Shown piece after piece: positions 58,441-64,000 of a DNA stretch of 64,000 nt (positions within the stretch are counted from its first letter, which is position 1; each line of letters opens with the position of its first letter). Where the stretch lies: NCBI RefSeq assembly GCF_023159225.1, contig NC_063168.1, positions 60,181,398-60,245,397 on the forward strand, in the 5' to 3' direction. The notes under the pieces were generated by a model. That model made no database searches. It saw only the letters and a program-made list of their open reading frames with translations, and was not told the DNA's origin. Position numbers and translations under genes: made by a program. This stretch comes from Perognathus longimembris pacificus. Taxonomy: Eukaryota > Chordata > Mammalia > Rodentia > Heteromyidae.

Positions 58441-58480
<40 letters not shown>

Positions 58481-58570
58481 CAATTTCTTTATCCATTCAT
58501 CTATTGATGAATACCTAGGTTGTGACCCTACTGAAACATTTCCAGTGTTTTTGGTTGTTTCTACCACTTG
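58170..58570 (-). repeat. Old L1 3' region, antisense, with internal (GT)n
   Basis: 'aagtgagatcatgagtgttt', 'ccatttccaggtccatgtat', 'gttgctgaaaattgtagttc', then (GT)n, 'tttatccattcatctattga' and 'gaatacctaggttgtgaccc' follow the antisense L1M block around 'attccattgtgtatat..ctttatccattcatctgttgatgg'. Confidence 0.8.
58443..58479 (+). repeat. (GT)n microsatellite
   Basis: About 18 pure GT units at the position where L1 normally reads 'attccattgtgtatat'. Confidence 0.97.
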
Positions 58571-58599
58571 TATTCTTTAGAAACTCTTTACAAGTTTAT

Positions 58600-58665
58600 C
58601 TCTTCTTCTTTCTTCTTCCTCCTCCTTCTTTTTCTCCCCCTCTTCCTCTTTCTCCTCCTCAAGAG
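58600..58665 (+). repeat. Pyrimidine-rich simple sequence (CTT/CCT)
   Basis: A C/T-rich run with irregular TTC/TCC units. Confidence 0.85.
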
Positions 58666-58757
58666 TTTGCAAAAGGTAGCCAAAACAAGTTTTTAGTAAA
58701 TAATCTTAAACTGGAAATAATAAAGATAAATCACAAAAATATCCAATATCTTCATAA

Positions 58758-58967
58758 AGGGGCTGGGAATATGGCCTAGTGGCAAGAGTGCTTGCTTCGT
58801 AAACATGAAGCCCTAGGTTTCATTCCCCAGCACCACATATATAAAAAAACAGCCAGAAGTGGCGCTGTGGCTCAAGTAGTAGAGAGTGCTAGCCTTGAGC
58901 AAAAAGAAGTCAGGAACAGTGCTCAAGCCCTGAGTTCAAGGCCCAAGACTGGACAAAAACAAAAAAT
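58758..58967 (+). repeat. IDL-Geo dimeric SINE
   Basis: 'aggggctgggaatatggcct', 'accacatatataaaaaaaca' (A-expanded junction), 'gctagccttgagcaaaaaga' and an A-rich tail. The B box is decayed ('ggtttcattcc'). An 'ag' duplication lies in the right monomer ('gtagagagtgc'). Confidence 0.93.
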
Positions 58968-60674
58968 ATATATACATAAATATTCTGAGGGATTTTCTTT
59001 GTATGAATGAGGAAAATCTAAAATTTTAAAGGATGAACTCTTCAATTGTTTGGGGGAGAAATATTCCTAATATTGTACTTAATACATCCTTAAAGATTTC
59101 AAAATTATTTTCTTTCGTTTTACAACAAATTTAATTGGTCAAGCTAAGCTCTGACAAAGTTAAAGTGAGGAAAAAACTACTAGGTCAGAGGAAGAAATGA
59201 AAACATGGAAGTGTTATCACAATTTGGTCATAAACTCCTTTTCTCAAAGAAACATGGCTATAAAGATCTGTTCCAGGATAAAAACTTGGCACCAAACAAC
59301 CCTATCTTACATCATACTTTTTAAAACATTGGGGTGGAGTTCAGAAGGCAGGGATTAAAAGGCAGGAGGCAGGAGGGGAATTTTTTGCAAGTAGGAAAAA
59401 GAGACTGTCAGTAAAATAAAATTTCCATGGATGTAAAGAACTTCTTCAAATTAATGGTTTGGGTCAGCTGAAATTTGGCAAGGTAGTAGATTTTAGACTT
59501 TTTCAAAAGAATGACCTCTATTTTGTTGAAAATGTCTATAAAAATAATATTCACAGACAGCATGTTCATTCCCTCTAATGGCCCCATTTACAATGTTATG
59601 TTAACTCATTAAATGTTTTGTTTTAAACTAAAGTCTACTCCACTCATTAAGTCATTAGTGTTGCTAGTGAAAGACAGCGTGTCTGAATTTTTAACAAGTA
59701 CAGAAAAACTCTTAATATAATCATTAGACCTCTATTATGGGAATCAAAATCAGACAGACATACTAGGATCAAATTATATACTCTCCCATAAAACTCCACA
59801 CAGTAAAAATCTGACAACATTGGTAGTAGATCTTTCCTTCACCAACAACAGCATAAGAAGTTCTACTTTATATATAAATTTTACACATTAGCAGCCTTAG
59901 TCATTACCCACTTACACCATCACTTGTAATCAGGAACCAGGCATTACTTCAATACTAAATAATTACCCTAGCAACCATGCTGTGGATACAATGTACAATA
60001 TGCCTTTTCAGTGTGAAGATTAATCACTTAAAAAACCCAAGTGAAATACTCTCATATTCATATCCACTTTCTGTTCTGAAAATTAAGTAATGATGCTCCA
60101 TTCATATTATAAATCAAACCACAGATCCATCACTTATAGAAACACTATACATGACATAAGAAAAGAATAAAACAAGAAAAAAAATGAAAACACCTCAAAC
60201 CAAAGGAACTGGAGAAGTAGTGTGTGCCACAGAACCTCATAAAGATGAAGGCCAAAACTTAAGAGAGAAGATTCAAAGTGTTGGTTTCACTCAGAGGCTT
60301 GCTCCTTCTGAGAGTTTTTCTGTCCCCACTATGAACTAAATTAAGTGTTTGTGTTGGGTAGGGAGGCATGAGATTAGAGTCAGGTTCTTCATGGATCTAT
60401 AATTCAACTAGGAAACAGAACAATAGGGTTAAAAACTGTTTCCTAGTAAAGTAATTATGCTATTTTGAAAACAAGAAAGTAGTTCAAATGTGCTCTTATG
60501 TAAGCAGGTATCAGTAAGTTTGAACAAAAGATTCTTGGGAAACGATCATTTTATTAAATCGTCTCAATCTGTTCACTTCCCTCACACCATGGTGAGGGAC
60601 CATAGAATTAATAGAACATGTTTACTAATCTTTTCGTGCTATCATCTGAGAGGGAATAAGTATGTGTATGTCAC
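58968..60674. other. Unassigned AT-rich sequence
   Basis: No gene or repeat family recognised. Confidence 0.5.
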
Positions 60675-60698
60675 TGTGTGTGTGTGTGTGTGTGTGTG
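60675..60698 (+). repeat. (GT)n microsatellite
   Basis: Twelve GT units next to an MLT1 LTR start. Confidence 0.95.
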
Positions 60699-60699
60699 A

Positions 60700-61052
60700 T
60701 ATACTGAATGTTTGTGTCACTCTAACATTTACTTGTTTAAGTCCTAAACCCAAAGCAATGATATTAGGAGTTGTGAGATTGTTAGTTTAATTAATGTCAC
60801 AAGGATACAGAATTCACAATAGGAGTAGTGTCCTTATAATAGAAAGAGACTCTTGAGCTTCTACTGGGCCATGAGCTGATACAGTAAGAAGGTGGCCATT
60901 TGCAAGTCAGAAAGAAGACCAACACCAGACACAAAATCTGCTGCTCCCTTCATCTTAGACTTTCCCACAACCTCAGCTTTGAAAAATAAGACTTCTGCTG
61001 CTTAAGTCACCTAGTCTGTGATATTTTGCTATAGCAATTCAAGCTATGACAA
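60700..61052 (+). repeat. MLT1-type LTR (MaLR)
   Basis: Nearly full sense copy: 'gatatactgaatgtttgtgt', 'gtgtccttataatagaaaga', 'gtaagaaggtggccatttgc', 'aagtcagaaagaagaccaac', 'cttagactttcccacaacct' and 'gtcacctagtctgtgatatt'. TA-rich simple sequence follows to about 61130. Confidence 0.9.
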
Positions 61053-61167
61053 TTTGTGTACATATGTATGCATATTTGCATACATTCAATATATATAATA
61101 TATACATATATACACATTTTTCAAATATATGTACTCATTAACAAAATAAAAGTATACTTTAAAAATA

Positions 61168-61290
61168 CATTGAGATCTGGGTGTGGTGGCACACACCTAT
61201 AATCCCAGGAGTTGGGAAGCAGAGAGAAGCAGAGGCAGGAGCAAAGCCTAGGTTACAAAGAAAGGTCCTGTCTTAAACAAAAGGTATAAT
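61168..61290 (+). repeat. B1-type SINE monomer
   Basis: 'gagatctgggtgtggtggca', 'cacacctataatcccaggag' and 'ggtcctgtcttaaacaaaag'. 61291-61556 holds nothing recognised. Confidence 0.85.
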
Positions 61291-61556
61291 AAATTAACCA
61301 TTTTAAATATGAAATGCCACAGTTATTACTTTAATTTCCAGGAATCTGAAGTGTTTTTAAAAGTTATCTTTCACCTATAGCTCAGTGGTGTACAACTATG
61401 ATGTACATTCTGTGGTTTGACAAAGCACGTAGAGTTGTTGTCTACCACCATAATTGTGACAGAGCAATTTTATCATCTCTAAAAATTGCTGTCTCTTTGC
61501 TGTCGAGGCTTGTTTCACTCATGTGTTAAAAGTCTTGTCATTAAAAACAGGACATC

Positions 61557-61780
61557 AATCCTGGCCCCAGTGACTCATGCCTATGATCCTAGCTACTCAG
61601 GAACCTGAGATCTAAGGATCGGTGTGCAAAGCTAGCTGGGAAGACAAACCCAAGACATTCTCATCTCCAGTTAAGCAGCAAAAAGCCAGAAGTGACAGAG
61701 TACCAGCCATGAACAGAAAAGCTGAGTAAGAGTGAGAGACCCAGAGTTCAAGCCCCAGTACTGCACAAAAACAACAACAA
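61557..61780 (+). repeat. Composite B1/ID-type SINE
   Basis: 'ccccagtgactcatgcctat', 'gatcctagctactcaggaac', 'cattctcatctccagttaag' and 'cagagttcaagccccagtac'. The right half has lost its 'gctgtggctcaagtgg' block. Confidence 0.85.
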
Positions 61781-61899
61781 CAAAAATCCCTCAGGACACT
61801 GCACTTAAAAAAGGACTTGAATAACTACCTCACAGTGTTGGTTATCAACTTTAAAAAATATTTTTAAGCCACATTTTATACTGTGGCTTCTATTTCTAT

Positions 61900-62101
61900 T
61901 ATTATTTTTTTTTTTTTTTGCCAGTCCTGGGCCTTGGACTCAGGGCCTGAGCACTGTCCCTGGCTTCTTTTTGCTCAAGGCTAGCACTCTACCACCTGAG
62001 CTACTTCTGGCCATTTTCTATATATGTGGTGCTGGGGAATCGAACCCAGGGCTTCATGTATATGAGGCAAGCACTCTTGCCACTAGGCCATATTCCCACC
62101 C
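61900..62101 (-). repeat. IDL-Geo dimeric SINE
   Basis: Antisense copy with a long T run and a clean 19-bp target site duplication 'ctgtggcttctatttctat' at 61881-61899 and 62102-62120. It has a small deletion in the right monomer near 62003 ('cacctgagctacttctggcc'). Confidence 0.96.
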
Positions 62102-62120
62102 CTGTGGCTTCTATTTCTAT

Positions 62121-62485
62121 CAAGTGTTTGACATAAAAAACTAAAGGGGAAGGTGAGTGAAACAAGATACAAGAAGCAATTAAAGACAGTACAAAGTTCA
62201 AGATAGCATGAAGAAAAAGGAAGAATCTGATGACAGACTGGATGGATATATCTGGGAGAGAAAGAAATGTCTGGGTGAAGTGGAGAAAAACAATGAATTG
62301 AATAAAGCTGATGAGTGATCATTTATGATGAAAAACCATGAGCTTTGTTTATAAGCAAGTGAGTGATGATATCAGGTTTGTGTCTTTAAAAGACCAGTGT
62401 CTAGGGTAGCAAGTTCACTGAAGAGAAGATGTGAGGAAGAAGTACTGCTGTAGCTCAGATAAACTTAATTTAAAACCCTAAGAAG
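62121..62485. other. Unassigned sequence
   Basis: Nothing recognised. Confidence 0.5.
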
Positions 62486-62486
62486 A

Positions 62487-62617
62487 GGGGGGCATGAGGG
62501 ACAAGGTAACAAACAGTACAAGAAATGTATCCAATGCCTAACGTATGAAACTGTAACCTCTCTGTACATCAGTTTGATAATAAAAATTTGAAAAAAGAAA
62601 TACAAAAAAAGAAAAAA
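62487..62617 (+). repeat. Minimal L1 3'-end insertion (about 130 bp)
   Basis: Same last ~85 bp of L1 as at 47830 ('gggacaaggtaacaaacagt' to 'gataataaaaatttg'), with a longer impure A tail. The target site duplication is 'aaaaccctaagaaga' at 62472-62486 and 62618-62632. Confidence 0.93.
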
Positions 62618-62632
62618 AAAACCCTAAGAAGA

Positions 62633-63286
62633 TGATCAAGAAAGTTTCAACAGCCACATGGCTCAAATAGCTTTAGAGTGTCATTCAGAGAGCATCCTTA
62701 ATTCATCAGTTATTCCTTGTGGAAAACTCAAAACACAATGTAGACAGACATCTAACAGTGTGGTCAACTACATAATCTGGAGATCTCCTAATACAAAACA
62801 CCTAAAACTGTGAGATAAAACCTCTAAGCAATATAGCTACATTCCCTTCAAAGTAAGGTGAATCTTCAAGAGTTTCTGACCCTGGTCTAGGTGCTTAGGA
62901 TTCAGAAATCTCTAACACATGGCACACAAGCTTCCATGAGTGTGGTAAGCACTGAAGGGTCTCATACAGAACCACAGAGCATGCCGTTGCATGGCCTGTC
63001 CAACAAAGGGGAATGGAGGGGGTTGATGCAAGGAAGTGATGGGGATCAAAGTCTGTTTCAGAAGATTAATCTGGTAAAGAGGTGTGGAATAGGGCTAAGG
63101 GAAAGGGCGAGGTGAGGAGTATGCAAGGTCACTGTGGTAGCAACATTAACTGGCAGCTGTTTAGATGGAAAGCAAGGCAGATGAAAGTGGAACATAGGAT
63201 GCCCCAGTTTCATGGCTGGGGTCACTTGAGGGAGGGGGGGTAGAGCCATTAATGAAAATAAAAAATAGAAAATAAGAGTGGACTTA
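62633..63286. other. Unassigned sequence
   Basis: No gene or repeat family is recognised. The frames of 74 and 91 codons here show no domain. Confidence 0.5.
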
Positions 63287-63490
63287 GGGCTGAGGATATA
63301 GCCTAGTGGCAAGAGTGCCTGCCTCGGATACACGAGGCCCTAGGTTCGATTCCCCAGCACCACATATACAGAAAATGGCCAGAAGTGGCGCTGTGGCTCA
63401 AGTGGCAGAGTGCTAGCCTTGAGCGGGAAGAAGCCAGGGACAGTGCTCAGGCCCTGAGTCCAAGGCCCAGGACTGGCCAAAAAAAAAAAA
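63287..63490 (+). repeat. IDL-Geo dimeric SINE, young copy
   Basis: Full length with B box 'ggttcgattcc' intact. The target site duplication 'aagagtggacttagg' (63274-63288) recurs with one change at 63489-63503. It shares subfamily variants with the copy at 21450. Confidence 0.96.
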
Positions 63491-63521
63491 GAGTGGATTT
63501 AGGAGAAAGGTAAATGGACAA

Positions 63522-63855
63522 TGTAAGGTCCATCCCCAGGAGGGCTCCATGCAGATGCCCCCCATCTGTTTAAGTCTGTGCTCTGTACCTGAGTTACCTA
63601 GGTAACTGGCACACCTGATGGCAGTTACCACCTCCTCTGAGGTCACATCCAATCCACCTGGCCTATCTCCCACCTTTTCCTATATAATCCAGCTCAACAC
63701 AGTCCCCACTCATTCCTTTTCTCTCTTTTTCCCTTCTTCCTTCCCCCCCTGTCTCCCCATGCCCCCATCTTGTGTGGGCTGGCAGTTTGCTCTCCCCCAA
63801 TAAACTCTTATCTGCCTGAACCATGTGGCGGGTTTCCTTTCCTGTGAACCTTACA
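63522..63855 (+). repeat. Solo LTR of an endogenous retrovirus
   Basis: A 334-bp LTR with inverted terminal motifs 'tgtaaggt' and 'accttaca'. The TATA box 'tatataa' is at 63681-63687 and the polyadenylation signal AATAAA at 63799-63804, so promoter and processing signals look intact. The flanks 'gacaa' and 'gacag' may be a 5-bp target site duplication with one change. The palindrome at 63593-63606 is discussed separately. No internal viral genes. Same family as 2764-3031. Confidence 0.88.
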
Positions 63856-63878
63856 GACAGTGTTAAATGATATTTGTA

Positions 63879-64000
63879 TTTTTTTTTGGGGGGGGGGGCC
63901 AGTCCTGGGGCTTGGACTCAGGGCCTGAGCACTGTCCCTGGCTTCTTTTTGCTCAAGGCTAGCACTCTGCCACTTGAGCCACAGCGCCACTTCTGGCCAT
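63879..64000 (-). repeat. IDL-Geo SINE, cut by the window end
   Basis: Antisense copy: T run then G run, 'ccagtcctggggcttggact', 'ctcaaggctagcactctgcc' and 'cacagcgccacttctggcca'. Only the right monomer is inside the window. Confidence 0.93.

Noticed and set aside
1..64000. CRISPR array, operon, phage or plasmid features
   Set aside because: The window is mammalian nuclear DNA. The only regular repeats are microsatellites, and there are no spaced direct repeats or bacterial-type genes.

Overview
The window is nuclear DNA from a rodent, and I see no gene in it. It has the low GC, microsatellites and dense dead retrotransposons of a mammalian intergenic or intronic region. The most abundant young repeat is a dimeric SINE of about 200 bp: an ID-like (tRNA-derived) left half joined to a right half ending in an A tail. 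This matches the published description of IDL-Geo, a SINE reported only from Geomyoidea (kangaroo rats, pocket mice, pocket gophers), so that group is my best guess. No protein-coding exon, rRNA, tRNA gene, CRISPR array or prokaryotic feature was recognised. The longest open frame is 164 codons, about what chance allows here.

Layout. Positions 1-32050 and 57145-64000 are SINE-rich: IDL-Geo, B1-type monomers, and composites of B1 with an ID-like tail. They are mixed with L1 fragments, MaLR/MLT1 LTRs, MIR, L2 and three solo LTRs. Nesting is clear in several places: an L1 ORF2 relic at 1695-3152 is cut by SINEs and an LTR; a SINE at 12835-13857 holds a solo LTR and an IDL-Geo; and an old antisense L1 at 22270-25175 is split by two SINEs, an MLT1 LTR and a younger L1 with a 14-bp target site duplication. 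From 32051 to 57144 (25 kb) I recognise no SINE at all.

The most unusual structure is a perfect inverted repeat. Positions 32051-32906 and 35784-36639 (856 bp each) are exact reverse complements with no mismatch or gap in a line-by-line comparison, separated by 2877 bp. The outer end of the left arm coincides with the truncated end of an IDL-Geo SINE. This suggests a recent inverted duplication, ongoing arm-to-arm gene conversion, or an assembly artefact. Transcribed through, it could form a very long hairpin RNA.

Other points: two dispersed LTRs of one family keep a 14-bp palindrome that fits the RFX X-box consensus; two L1 insertions are cut back to nearly the same last ~110 bp; and the right half of IDL-Geo looks ID-derived, with candidate intermediates present in the same window. 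No pathway or operon can be described, because no genes were found.
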